Origin: JBGPLJ01 sp035644395
GTDB lineage: Bacteria; Pseudomonadota; Gammaproteobacteria; Steroidobacterales; Steroidobacteraceae
Assembly: GCA_035644395.1 (NCBI GenBank)
Contig: DASQOR010000047.1
Location: 87,344-151,343, forward strand
DNA length: 64,000 nucleotides
Reading direction: 5' to 3'
A program made the translations under genes and the position numbers. Below, in pieces: positions 16,808-25,357 of the stretch. Numbering within the stretch: the stretch's first letter is position 1; each line of letters opens with the position of its first letter. The notes under the pieces were generated by a model, which saw nothing but the letters and a program-made list of their open reading frames with translations, was not told the origin of the DNA and made no database searches.

Positions 16808-19029
16808 CGAGCGTGCTCGATCGGGCGACCGGCGAAGGGCTTTCGCGCAGGAGTTTCCTTTCTGCGGCGGTAACGGTCGGCGGCGGGCTGTTGCTGACTC
16901 TCAGCGTGCCATTGCCGCTCGACGCGGCCGGCACGGCGACCGGCAAGACCGCCATGCTGAACGCGTTCATTCGCATCGCGCCGGACGGCGCGGTGTCCAT
17001 CGTCGCGAAGAATCCCGAGATCGGCCAGGGCATCAAGACGATGCTGCCGATGATCCTCGCCGAGGAGCTGGATGCGGACTGGAAACAGGTGGTCATCGAG
17101 CAGGCGGAACTCGACCCGGTAGCCTACGGAGCCCAGTTCGCGGGTGGCAGTTTCGCGACCACGCTCAACTGGGATCCGCTGCGCCGGGCCGGGGCCGCGG
17201 CGAGGCAGATGCTGGTCACCGCGGCCGCGCAACGCTGGAAGGTTTCGCCGGACGAGTGCAGCACATCGGCGGGCGTCGTTCATCACGGCCCGTCCGGCCG
17301 CACGCTCGGCTATGGGGCCGTGGCGGCACAAGCCGCTTCGGTACCGCCGCCCGACCTCAAGACCGTCGCGCTCAAGGACCCGAAGGATTTCCGCATCATC
17401 GGCCAGTCGGTCCGCGGCATCGACAGTCCAAGGGTGGTCACGGGCCAGCCGCTCTTCGGCATCGACGTCGTCGTGCCGGGCATGAAATACGCGGTGTTCG
17501 CGAAGTGCCCGGTGTTCGGCGGCAAGATCCAGGAAGCGAACCTGGATCGACTCAAGTCCTTGCCCGGCGTGCGCCAGGCTTTCCTTGTGAAAGGCGGCGG
17601 CAACGCGGAGGGCCTCGTCGACGGCGTCGCCATCGTCGCGGACCGCTGGTGGCAGGCAAGCAAGGCGCTCGATCAGCTCGAAGCGAAGTGGGACGAGGGC
17701 GGCACGGCGGCGCAGAGCAGCGTGGGTTTCGCTGCCAGGGCGGCAGAACTCACGCGGCAGGCGCCCGGCAAATCGATTCGCTTCGACGGCGATGTGCAGG
17801 CGGCGCTCGCGCGCTCGGCGAAAGTGATCGAGGCTTCGTATTCCTATCCGTTTCTCGCGCATGCGACGCTCGAACCGCAGAACTGCACCGCGGCGGTGCG
17901 CGACGCCAAGGTCGAGATCTGGGCGCCCACCCAGGCGCCGGCGAACGGACGCGAACTCGTCGCACGGACGCTCGGCCTCGCCGAGAGCGATGTCACCGTG
18001 CACATGACCCGCTGCGGCGGCGGCTTCGGGCGGCGGCTCAACAACGATTTTATGGTGGAGGCCGCGTGGATCGCGCGTGAAGCCGGAGTTCCGGTGAAGC
18101 TCCTTTGGAACCGCCAGCAGGACCTGCAGCACGACTTCTACCGGCCGGCGGGTTTCCATCACTTCAAGGCCGGTGTCGATGCGCAAGGCCGGCTGATCGC
18201 CTTCCGCGATCACTTCGTAAGCTTCGGCGCGAACGACAATTTCGCGCCGAACGCGGCGCTGCAGCCGACGGAATTTCCGGCGCGCTTCGTCGCGGACTGC
18301 GAATTGAGCGCGACGCTCCTGCCGCTCGGCGTGCCGACGGGCGCCCTGCGTGCGCCTGGCAGCAACGGCCTCGCGTTCGCATTTCAGGCCTTCCTCGACG
18401 AAGTGGCGCAGGCGGCGGGTAAGGATCCCCTCGCTTTCCGGCTGGAGCTTCTCGGCGAGCGGCGGCATTTGCCCACGCCGCCCGGCCGCTTCGGCAACAT
18501 GCCGGGCTTCAACACCGGACGGATGATCGACGTGCTCGAGCTCGTCGCGGAAAAGTCCGGCTGGCGCAAGCGGACAACGGCGAAAGGGCGGGGCATGGGC
18601 ATCGCGTTCTATTACAGTCATTTCGGCTATTTCGCCGAAGTTGTCGATGCGTCCGTCGCCGCGGACGGCTCGATCACCGTGCACAAGATCTGGGTGGCCG
18701 GCGATGTCGGCAGCCACATCATCAACCCGACCGGCGCCGAGAATCAGGCACAGGGCGCTGCGCTCGATGGTCTCGCGCAGGCGCTCGGGCAGGCGATCAC
18801 CATCGAAGCGGGGCGCGCAGTGCAGACAAACTTCCACGAATTTCACCTGCTCCGGATGAATCAGGCACCGCCGGTCGAAGTCCATTTCATTCGCAGCACC
18901 GCTGCCCCGACCGGCCTCGGCGAGCCCGCGTTGCCGCCGGTCATCCCGGCACTGGTCAATGCGATCTTCTCCGCAACGGGCAAGCGCGTGCGTACGCTCC
19001 CGATCGACACGGCCGCATTGAAATCATGA
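16804..19029 (+). CDS. Molybdopterin-binding subunit, isoquinoline 1-oxidoreductase beta type
   Basis: A 741-residue large subunit of the two-subunit (IorAB) type that binds the molybdenum-pterin-cytosine cofactor. A twin-arginine signal (R15-R16, RRSFLSAAV) directs folded export, presumably with the small subunit. MPT contacts include GGGFGRR and the active-site Glu707 in GLGEPALPP, which deprotonates the Mo-bound water during hydroxylation. Typical substrates are N-heteroaromatics or aldehydes; the real one is unknown. No FAD subunit or cytochrome gene is adjacent, so the electron acceptor is open. It overlaps the MFS gene by four bases. Confidence 0.92.
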   Translation: MTSVLDRATGEGLSRRSFLSAAVTVGGGLLLTLSVPLPLDAAGTATGKTAMLNAFIRIAPDGAVSIVAKNPEIGQGIKTMLPMILAEELDADWKQVVIEQAELDPVAYGAQFAGGSFATTLNWDPLRRAGAAARQMLVTAAAQRWKVSPDECSTSAGVVHHGPSGRTLGYGAVAAQAASVPPPDLKTVALKDPKDFRIIGQSVRGIDSPRVVTGQPLFGIDVVVPGMKYAVFAKCPVFGGKIQEANLDRLKSLPGVRQAFLVKGGGNAEGLVDGVAIVADRWWQASKALDQLEAKWDEGGTAAQSSVGFAARAAELTRQAPGKSIRFDGDVQAALARSAKVIEASYSYPFLAHATLEPQNCTAAVRDAKVEIWAPTQAPANGRELVARTLGLAESDVTVHMTRCGGGFGRRLNNDFMVEAAWIAREAGVPVKLLWNRQQDLQHDFYRPAGFHHFKAGVDAQGRLIAFRDHFVSFGANDNFAPNAALQPTEFPARFVADCELSATLLPLGVPTGALRAPGSNGLAFAFQAFLDEVAQAAGKDPLAFRLELLGERRHLPTPPGRFGNMPGFNTGRMIDVLELVAEKSGWRKRTTAKGRGMGIAFYYSHFGYFAEVVDASVAADGSITVHKIWVAGDVGSHIINPTGAENQAQGAALDGLAQALGQAITIEAGRAVQTNFHEFHLLRMNQAPPVEVHFIRSTAAPTGLGEPALPPVIPALVNAIFSATGKRVRTLPIDTAALKS

Positions 19030-20357
19030 GCCATACCGGCGCGCCGGTCGACGTCGGCCGGATGCTCGACGAGGGGCGGTGGGGCGGCTACCAGATCTTC
19101 GTCGTCGCACTCGCCGCCCTCGCGATCATTTTCGACGGCGTCGACATCCAGACGCTGGGCGTCGCGATCCCCTCGCTCATGCAGGACTGGCAGATCGATC
19201 GCGCGCCCTTCAAGTGGGTCTCGGCGCTCGGCCTCGTGGGCATGGCGAGCGGATCGATCCTCTTTGGCCTCCTCGGGGACCGATTCGGCCGCAGGCGGGC
19301 GCTCGTCACTTGCCTTGCGGTGCTTGGCATTTTCACCGCTGCCTCCGCGTATGCGGGGGATATCACGTCGCTCACGATCTTGCGTTTCCTCGCGGGCCTC
19401 GGACTCGGCGGCGCGCTGCCGAACGCGAGCGCGCTGAGCTCGGAGTACGTGCCACGGCGGCTGCGGCCGATCGCGGTCACGCTCACGATCGTCTGCGTGC
19501 CGCTCGGCGCATCGCTCGCGGGCTTCGTCGCGAAGAGCGTGCTCGAGACGCATACCTGGCACACGATCTTCCTGCTCGGCGGCGTGAGCGCACTCGTCGT
19601 CGCGGCCATCCTCGTGCTGGCGGTCCCGGAATCGCCGCGCTTCCTCGCCCGCAGCCAGTCACGCTGGCCGGAGCTCGAGCGATTGATGGCGCGCCTTGGG
19701 CGGCCGGTTGCGCCGGGCGCAAGCTTCGTCGACAGCCGCGAACAGGAGGTCACACGCACGTCGGTCTCGGCATTGCTCACGCCGCAGTATCGGCGCGACA
19801 GCCTGCTGCTCTGGTCGGCCTTCTTCACCTGTCTCTTTGCCGTCTATCTCGCCTTCACGTGGTTGCCGGCAACGATCAGCAAGACCGACCTCGGCGCCGG
19901 GGCGGCGAGCCTTGGGCTGGCCGTCTACAACCTGGGCGGCGTCGCAGGCGCGATCCTCGCGGCGCTCGTGATCCAGAAATTCGGATCGCGCGGCACGATG
20001 GCCGTCACGGCGCTCATCGCGATCGCGGGCGCCCTCGTGCTGAGCGGCCTGTCGTTCACGGCGGAGCACCACGACCAGATCATGATCATGCTCGGCGTCA
20101 CGGGCGGTGCGATCAACGCGGTGCAGACAACCCTGTATGCGCTGTCGGCCAACATGTACCCGACGGCCGTGCGCGCCACGGGAGTCGGTGCCGCGGCGAC
20201 CATCGGGCGCGTTGGTGCCATGACGAGTTCCTTCCTCGGCGTGATCGGCGGGAGCTCGACGTTCTTCGTTTTCACCGCGATTGCCATGGGCTGCACGACG
20301 CTCGCGCTCGTCTTCATCGAGCGCCACGTGCCTCGCCGCGCGCCAATGGCGACCTGA
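19026..20357 (+). CDS. MFS transporter, aromatic acid:H+ symporter type
   Basis: A 443-residue, 12-helix MFS permease. IIFDGVDIQTLGVAIPSL and LLGDRFGRRRALV are the helix 1 and loop 2-3 signatures of the AAHS group. The start codon overlaps the stop of the molybdenum-subunit gene (ATGA), so the two are translationally coupled. This suggests the permease imports the substrate, or a product, of the molybdenum hydroxylase. The next gene starts one base after its stop. Confidence 0.9.
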   Translation: MSHTGAPVDVGRMLDEGRWGGYQIFVVALAALAIIFDGVDIQTLGVAIPSLMQDWQIDRAPFKWVSALGLVGMASGSILFGLLGDRFGRRRALVTCLAVLGIFTAASAYAGDITSLTILRFLAGLGLGGALPNASALSSEYVPRRLRPIAVTLTIVCVPLGASLAGFVAKSVLETHTWHTIFLLGGVSALVVAAILVLAVPESPRFLARSQSRWPELERLMARLGRPVAPGASFVDSREQEVTRTSVSALLTPQYRRDSLLLWSAFFTCLFAVYLAFTWLPATISKTDLGAGAASLGLAVYNLGGVAGAILAALVIQKFGSRGTMAVTALIAIAGALVLSGLSFTAEHHDQIMIMLGVTGGAINAVQTTLYALSANMYPTAVRATGVGAAATIGRVGAMTSSFLGVIGGSSTFFVFTAIAMGCTTLALVFIERHVPRRAPMAT

Positions 20358-20358
20358 C

Positions 20359-20967
20359 GTGGCCTCGATCTACGATCTGAAGCCGAAGTTTCAGGCACTG
20401 TGGAGGCCGCTCGTCGGCTGGCTCGCCCGCGTCGGCGTGACGGCGAATCAGGTCACGGTGCTGGCGGCGCTCGCCTCGATCGGCGTCGGCGCCTGGCTTG
20501 CCTGTTGCCCCGCGTCGCGAGCCGCACTCGCCGCGGTGCCCGCGCTGCTCTTCGTGCGCATGGCTCTCAATGCGATCGATGGCATGCTCGCGCGCGAGCA
20601 TGGCCAGAAGTCGCGCCTCGGCGCCGTGCTCAACGAAGTCGGTGACGTCGTGTCCGACGCTGCGCTCTATCTGCCTTTTGCGCGGGTGAGCGGCTTCGAG
20701 CCGACGCTGGTCGTCGTGATTGTCGTGCTCGCAGTGATCAGCGAAATGACCGGGGTCGTCGGGCTGCAGGTCGGCGCGTCGAGACGCTACGACGGCCCGA
20801 TGGGCAAGAGCGATCGGGCGTTCGTCTTCGGTGCTCTCGCGCTCCTCGTCGTTTGTGGAGTGCCGGCGGGGCAGTGGCTCACGGCGGTGCTCGGCATCGT
20901 CGCGGCGCTGCTCGTCGTGACGATCGTCAATCGCGCCCGGCGCGCGCTTGCGGAGCGGCCGGCGTGA
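20359..20967 (+). CDS. ynbA: CDP-alcohol phosphatidyltransferase family protein (YnbA-like)
   Basis: A 202-residue inner-membrane enzyme starting at GTG, one base after the MFS stop. The family motif is present as NAIDGMLARE followed by GAVLNEVGDVVSD, with Asn replacing two of the usual four Asp residues. E. coli YnbA, as I remember it, carries the same Asn substitutions and the same start (IKPLFQ-like), so this is a subfamily trait rather than decay. The enzyme should join a CDP-activated lipid to an alcohol, but YnbA's acceptor is unknown. It is followed directly by a YnbB-like gene, as in E. coli. Confidence 0.82.
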   Translation: MASIYDLKPKFQALWRPLVGWLARVGVTANQVTVLAALASIGVGAWLACCPASRAALAAVPALLFVRMALNAIDGMLAREHGQKSRLGAVLNEVGDVVSDAALYLPFARVSGFEPTLVVVIVVLAVISEMTGVVGLQVGASRRYDGPMGKSDRAFVFGALALLVVCGVPAGQWLTAVLGIVAALLVVTIVNRARRALAERPA

Positions 20968-21905
20968 TGCACGTCGGCGCGAGCCCTGCGGTGCTCTGGG
21001 TGTTCGGCGGATTGCTCGCGCTGCTCGCGATCGCGAGTATCGTCACCGCAGCCCTCAGCCGCTCGCGGCCACAGAAGGACTACACCGAGCTCAAGCTCCG
21101 GGTGAAGTCCTGGTGGATCATGATCGTCATCTTCGCGCTGGCCCTCGTGCCGAGCGTGAACTTCGCGATCGGCTTCTTCGCCTTCCTCGCGTTCCTCGCA
21201 CTCAAGGAATACCTCTCGCTCATCCCGACGCGGCGCGCGGACCGGCGGGTGCTGTTCTGGTGCTACCTCGCGATTCCCGTCCAGTTCTGGTGGGTGCACG
21301 AGCGCTGGTACCACATGTTCATCATCTGGATACCCGTGTGGACTCTCCTGCTCACCTCGATCCGCATGGTGACGATCGGCGACACGAAGGATTTCCTGCG
21401 GGCGGTGGGGACACTGCAATGGGGCATGCTGACGATGGTCTTCAGCGTGAGCCATCTCGCGTATCTGCTCGTACTGCCCGAAGCGAAGGGCACGGTCGGT
21501 GCGGGGCCCGGACTTGTCCTCTTCATCGTCATGCTGACGCAGCTGAACGACGTCGCGCAGTACGTCTGGGGCAAGACTTTCGGCAAGCACAAGGTCGCGC
21601 CGCTCGTGAGCCCGAAGAAGACGGCGGAAGGGCTGATCGGCGGCATCCTCACGACGACCGGCGTCTCGCTCATTGCGGCGCCCTGGTTGACGCCGCTGAC
21701 GCATTGGGATGCGGTAGCGGTCGGCCTGATGACGGGTCTCGGTGGGTTCCTCGGCGATATCACCATCTCGGCCGTGAAGCGCGATCTCGGCGTGAAGGAC
21801 ACGGGCGCGCTCATTCCGGGTCACGGCGGCATTCTCGACCGCATCGACAGTCTCACTTTCACGGCGCCGCTCTTCTTTCACTTCATGAAGTATTTCTACT
21901 ACTGA
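20967..21905 (+). CDS. ynbB: Phosphatidate cytidylyltransferase-like protein (YnbB/CdsA family)
   Basis: A 312-residue membrane protein with about eight helices. The C-terminal stretch from SAVKRDLGVKDTG through PGHGGILDRID satisfies the CDP-diglyceride synthase signature in full, so the enzyme should make CDP-diacylglycerol from CTP and phosphatidate. The start ATG at 20967 shares one base with the previous stop (TGATG). With the YnbA-like protein it would form a local CDP-lipid supply and transfer pair. It is probably a second copy beside the housekeeping cdsA, which is not in this window. Confidence 0.88.
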   Translation: MHVGASPAVLWVFGGLLALLAIASIVTAALSRSRPQKDYTELKLRVKSWWIMIVIFALALVPSVNFAIGFFAFLAFLALKEYLSLIPTRRADRRVLFWCYLAIPVQFWWVHERWYHMFIIWIPVWTLLLTSIRMVTIGDTKDFLRAVGTLQWGMLTMVFSVSHLAYLLVLPEAKGTVGAGPGLVLFIVMLTQLNDVAQYVWGKTFGKHKVAPLVSPKKTAEGLIGGILTTTGVSLIAAPWLTPLTHWDAVAVGLMTGLGGFLGDITISAVKRDLGVKDTGALIPGHGGILDRIDSLTFTAPLFFHFMKYFYY

Positions 21906-21918
21906 CCGGCGCTCCTGC

Positions 21919-22560
21919 ATGAGCAAGTTCATCCGCTTCCTGTTCTTCGGCGTGATTGCCCGCTTCGTGGGACTCATCGTGCTCGGTCTCAACGTGCGTC
22001 ATCGAGAGCGGCTGCCGCGGGCCGGTCCTTGCATCGTGATTGCGAACCACAACAGTCATCTCGACACGATCACGCTGATGACGCTGCTGCCGCTCAAGCT
22101 CCTGCCGAAGGTGCATCCGGTCGCGGCGGCCGACTATTTCCTGCGCAATCGCCTGCTGGCGTGGTTCGCGCTCCAGGTCATCGGCATCGTCCCGATCAAT
22201 CGCGAGCGCAAGCGACCCGACGAAGATCTGCTGGCTCCGGTGCGCGAAGCGCTCGCACGGGGCGACATCCTGATCTTCTTTCCCGAAGGCTCCCGCGGCG
22301 AGCCCGAGCAGCTCACGCAGTTCAAGAGCGGCATCGCCCGGCTCGCGGAGCAGTTTCCCGCCGTGCCGGTGGTACCGATCTTCATGCACGGGCTCGGCAA
22401 GTCGCTGCCGAAGGGCGAAGCCATCCTCGTGCCGTTTTTCATCGACGTCTTCGTGGGTGAACCGCTGCAGGGCTCCGCCGATCGCGAAGGGTTCATGATT
22501 TCGCTGCGGGCGCGGATGGATGCGCTCGCCGCCGAGGGCCATTTCCCGGCCTGGCAATAG
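21919..22560 (+). CDS. 1-acyl-glycerol-3-phosphate acyltransferase family protein
   Basis: A 213-residue PlsC-type acyltransferase. The catalytic HX4D motif is NHNSHLD (His44, Asp49) and the glycerol-phosphate-binding motif is FFPEGSRG near residue 120. An N-terminal hydrophobic helix anchors it to the inner membrane. In E. coli the third ynb gene (ynbC) is different, so this locus has its own third member. Acylating a lysophospholipid to feed the neighbouring CDP-lipid enzymes is the simplest reading. It is the last gene of the six-gene operon. Confidence 0.9.
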   Translation: MSKFIRFLFFGVIARFVGLIVLGLNVRHRERLPRAGPCIVIANHNSHLDTITLMTLLPLKLLPKVHPVAAADYFLRNRLLAWFALQVIGIVPINRERKRPDEDLLAPVREALARGDILIFFPEGSRGEPEQLTQFKSGIARLAEQFPAVPVVPIFMHGLGKSLPKGEAILVPFFIDVFVGEPLQGSADREGFMISLRARMDALAAEGHFPAWQ

Positions 22561-22577
22561 CACGCTCGCGCGCGACG

Positions 22578-24182
22578 CTACCAGAAGTAGATCTGCAGGG
22601 ACTCGTCCTTGCGCCGCGGCGGGATCGCCTTCAGGAACTCGCGCTGATCGCGGAAATTGCGCGCGCTGCGCTCGATGAGATTGTCGATCGCCACGAGGCT
22701 ATGCTGTTTCTCCATGGCATTCGCCGGACGCAGGTCGCCCGCGTCCGGGAAAATGCCCATGCCGGCCAGGATGCAATACCAGGAGAAAGCGGGATACGCC
22801 TTGCCGATGCGCTTGCCGGCGTCGCCCGTGATGCTGTTCCCCGACATCCACAGGTTGAGGAGCTCCTTCAGCGGTTCGGAGATGTTGAGATTCGCCGCGT
22901 TTGCACGCCAGTACGCTGTGTCGTTGCGGGAACTCGTCTTGTAATGCGTGACGATGTAGTCGCGCGTGCCCTCGAAGTGCTCGTTGACGGCAGCGTTGAA
23001 GCGCTCATGGGCGGCGGGGCCGTAGTCTCCCTTCAGCAGCGCCTCGGCGAACGCATCCGCCGTCTTCTGGATGAAGAGAAGGGCGGTCGCCTCGAGCGGC
23101 TCGATAAAACCTTGCGAGAGGCCGACGGCGAGACAATTACGGTTCCAGTGTTCCGTCACGCGGCCGATGCGCATCTTGAGATGGCGCGCAGGCACGTCCG
23201 CATCCCCGAGGCCAAGGCGCGTGCGCAGCTCGCGCTCGGCCTCGTCGGCGGAACAATGGGCGGAGCTGTAGACGTAGCCGTTGCCGAAGCGATTCGTGAG
23301 CGGGATCTTCCAGGCCCAGCCGTGTTTCATCGCCGTTGACACGGTCTGCGACGGAATGGCATCGGTCATCGGCGAAGGCAGGGCGACCGCGGCGTCGTTG
23401 AAGAGGTTGTCGGCGAAGCTCACGAAGGGAGTCTTCAGCGTCTTTTCGATGAGAAAGGCCGCGAAGCCCGTGCAGTCCACGAACACGTCGGCGGCAATCG
23501 TCTCGCCTTCGCGCGTCGCAACCGATGCGATGTTGCCACGCTCGTCGAGCGTCGCGTGCGTGACATGGCAGCTGCGGTAGCGAACGCCGCGTTCGAGCGC
23601 CTTGCGGTGCAGGTAGCGGCCCAGCAGCACGGCATCGAAGTGATAGCCGTACCAGACGTCGAACGGGAACTCCTCGGCGGGAATCGGCGCGCAGTGCTTC
23701 TCTGCGAGTTTCGAGGCAATGAAGAAGCGATTCGGATGCGCGTAGACGTCGGCTCCCCGCACACGGGCCTGCACGTTGTGCACGAACTGCGCCATGGTCA
23801 GGTTGTCGAGCATCGAGGCGAACGGATGGAAGTAGCTCGCGAAGCCGGGCTTCGTCGACCAGTTGTCGAAGGTGATGCCGCACTTGTAGGTGGCGTTGCA
23901 GGCGGGCATCCATTCCGATTCCTCGATGCGCAGGCGATCGAAGAAGCCCCGGAGCCATGGCGTCGAGCCTTCGCCGACCCCGATGGTCTCGACCGACGGC
24001 GATTCGAGGAGCGAGATCTCGACGCCCCGCTTGCCGAGCGCGTCGGCAAGGATCAGCGCGGTCATCCAGCCTGCGGTGCCGCCGCCGATGATGGCGATGC
24101 TGCGGATCGGTACAGGCGCGGCCGGGCCCTGCTGCCGCGAGGCGGTGTCGTAGTACGAGTAGTTGAAGAGAGTCGCAGTCAA
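22578..24182 (-). CDS. Flavin-dependent tryptophan halogenase-like protein
   Basis: A 534-residue FAD protein related to PrnA. It has the FAD-binding IIGGGTAGW (31-39), the WxWxIP-type motif as WAWKIP (289-294) and the catalytic lysine equivalent at Lys100 (ATYKCGI). The conserved glutamate is Glu364 in EPLEATA, where PrnA has ESTG; the residues lining the chloride site therefore differ. It is the last gene of the regulator-nagB-nagA operon, 17 bases after nagA. Such genes are common in TonB-receptor loci of Xanthomonadales and Caulobacterales, with no proven role there. Halogenation of tryptophan should not be assumed. Confidence 0.85.
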   Translation of the reverse strand: MTATLFNYSYYDTASRQQGPAAPVPIRSIAIIGGGTAGWMTALILADALGKRGVEISLLESPSVETIGVGEGSTPWLRGFFDRLRIEESEWMPACNATYKCGITFDNWSTKPGFASYFHPFASMLDNLTMAQFVHNVQARVRGADVYAHPNRFFIASKLAEKHCAPIPAEEFPFDVWYGYHFDAVLLGRYLHRKALERGVRYRSCHVTHATLDERGNIASVATREGETIAADVFVDCTGFAAFLIEKTLKTPFVSFADNLFNDAAVALPSPMTDAIPSQTVSTAMKHGWAWKIPLTNRFGNGYVYSSAHCSADEAERELRTRLGLGDADVPARHLKMRIGRVTEHWNRNCLAVGLSQGFIEPLEATALLFIQKTADAFAEALLKGDYGPAAHERFNAAVNEHFEGTRDYIVTHYKTSSRNDTAYWRANAANLNISEPLKELLNLWMSGNSITGDAGKRIGKAYPAFSWYCILAGMGIFPDAGDLRPANAMEKQHSLVAIDNLIERSARNFRDQREFLKAIPPRRKDESLQIYFW

Positions 24183-24199
24183 GGCGATCTCCGGGGCTT

Positions 24200-25357
24200 T
24201 CAGGCGGTCGCGTCCTCGGCACGGCTGCGGCCGTCGATCCAGGTGTCGATCACCCGGAACCGGTCGTCCATCAGCGCAAGGCTCGCGCGGTAACCCGGTG
24301 CGATTCTACCGAGTTCCGCCCCGAGGCCGAGGAATTCGGCCGGATAGCGGCTCGCCATCCGCGCCGCTTCCACCAGCGGCAGGCCGAGGAGCTCGACGGC
24401 GTTGCGTACGCTCGTCGCCATGTCCGTGTCGGACCCGGCGAGCGTGCCGTCTTCGTCGACCAGCACGCCGTCCGCGATCGAAATCGTGCGGCCCTGGAGC
24501 GTAAATGACTTCTCGTCCGCGCCGACGCTCGGCATCGCGTCCGTGACGAGCATGAAGCGGTCGTGGCGCTTGCAGCGCAGCGCGATCCTGAGGACCGCCG
24601 GATCGACGTGCCGGCCATCGACGATGATGCCGCACCAGCTGTCGGCGTCATCGAGCGCCGCCCCGACGACGCCCGGCGCGCGACCGGTGAGCTGCGACAT
24701 GGCGTTGAAGAGATGCGTGAAGCCGGTGAGCCCGTGCTTGAGGGCCGTGCGGATTTCCTCATACGTGGCATTGGTGTGGCCGGCGGACACGACGACTCCG
24801 GCTGCGGTGAGCCTCGCGATCATGCTGGGCGTCGTCATTTCCGGCGCGAGCGTCACCAGTGTCCGCCCGCCCTTGAGCGAGGTGAGGAGGCCGATCGCGC
24901 CTTCGTCGAGTTCGCGTAGCTTCGCCGGATCGTGAACGCCCTTGCGTACGACGTTGAGGAACGGCCCTTCGATGTGGATGCCGAGCACGCCCGGCACCCG
25001 CGCCTCGATCGCCGCCCGCACGGCAGCGACGGCGCGCGCGACGATGTCGAGATCGTCGCTGATGAGCGTCGGCAGGAAACCGGTCGTGCCGAATTGCCGA
25101 TGCGCGCGACCGATTTCGCGGATGGTGTCGATGCCCGGTTCGGCGTTGAAGAGCACGCCGCCGCCGCCGTTGACCTGCGTGTCGAGAAAGCCCGGTAACA
25201 GGAGATGGCCGGCGAGGTCGACGCGGCGCGCAGCCGTGACGCGCTTGTCCTTTTCCGGCAGCAGGGCCGCGATCCGGGGCCCGTCGAGGAGCACCGCCTG
25301 TCCCTCGATCATGCCGTCCTCAGCAAGGATGCGGCCGTTGACGAGCGCAACCGTCAT
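24200..25357 (-). CDS. nagA: N-acetylglucosamine-6-phosphate deacetylase
   Basis: A 385-residue cytoplasmic amidohydrolase that removes acetate from GlcNAc-6-P. The metal ligands known from E. coli NagA are visible as Glu130 (IHIEGPF), His194 (SAGHTNA) and His215 (THLFNAM); the catalytic acid is Asp273 (VTDAMPS). The usual DTQVNG replaces an HxH motif, as in other NagA proteins. The start codon overlaps the stop of the SIS-domain gene by one base. It supplies GlcN-6-P to the neighbouring NagB-II. Confidence 0.95.
   Translation of the reverse strand: MTVALVNGRILAEDGMIEGQAVLLDGPRIAALLPEKDKRVTAARRVDLAGHLLLPGFLDTQVNGGGGVLFNAEPGIDTIREIGRAHRQFGTTGFLPTLISDDLDIVARAVAAVRAAIEARVPGVLGIHIEGPFLNVVRKGVHDPAKLRELDEGAIGLLTSLKGGRTLVTLAPEMTTPSMIARLTAAGVVVSAGHTNATYEEIRTALKHGLTGFTHLFNAMSQLTGRAPGVVGAALDDADSWCGIIVDGRHVDPAVLRIALRCKRHDRFMLVTDAMPSVGADEKSFTLQGRTISIADGVLVDEDGTLAGSDTDMATSVRNAVELLGLPLVEAARMASRYPAEFLGLGAELGRIAPGYRASLALMDDRFRVIDTWIDGRSRAEDATA

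Noticed and set aside
16333..18885. 850-codon frame opposite the IorAB-like genes
   Set aside because: Composition is that of an antisense shadow; the plus strand encodes complete Fe-S and Mo subunits.
20359..20967. Degraded CDP-alcohol phosphatidyltransferase because two motif Asp residues are Asn
   Set aside because: The same changes are, as far as I remember, present in E. coli YnbA, so this is a subfamily feature rather than decay.
22578..24182. Halogenase as part of a secondary-metabolite cluster
   Set aside because: No NRPS, PKS or other biosynthetic core gene is nearby; the gene sits in a nag operon with tight spacing.
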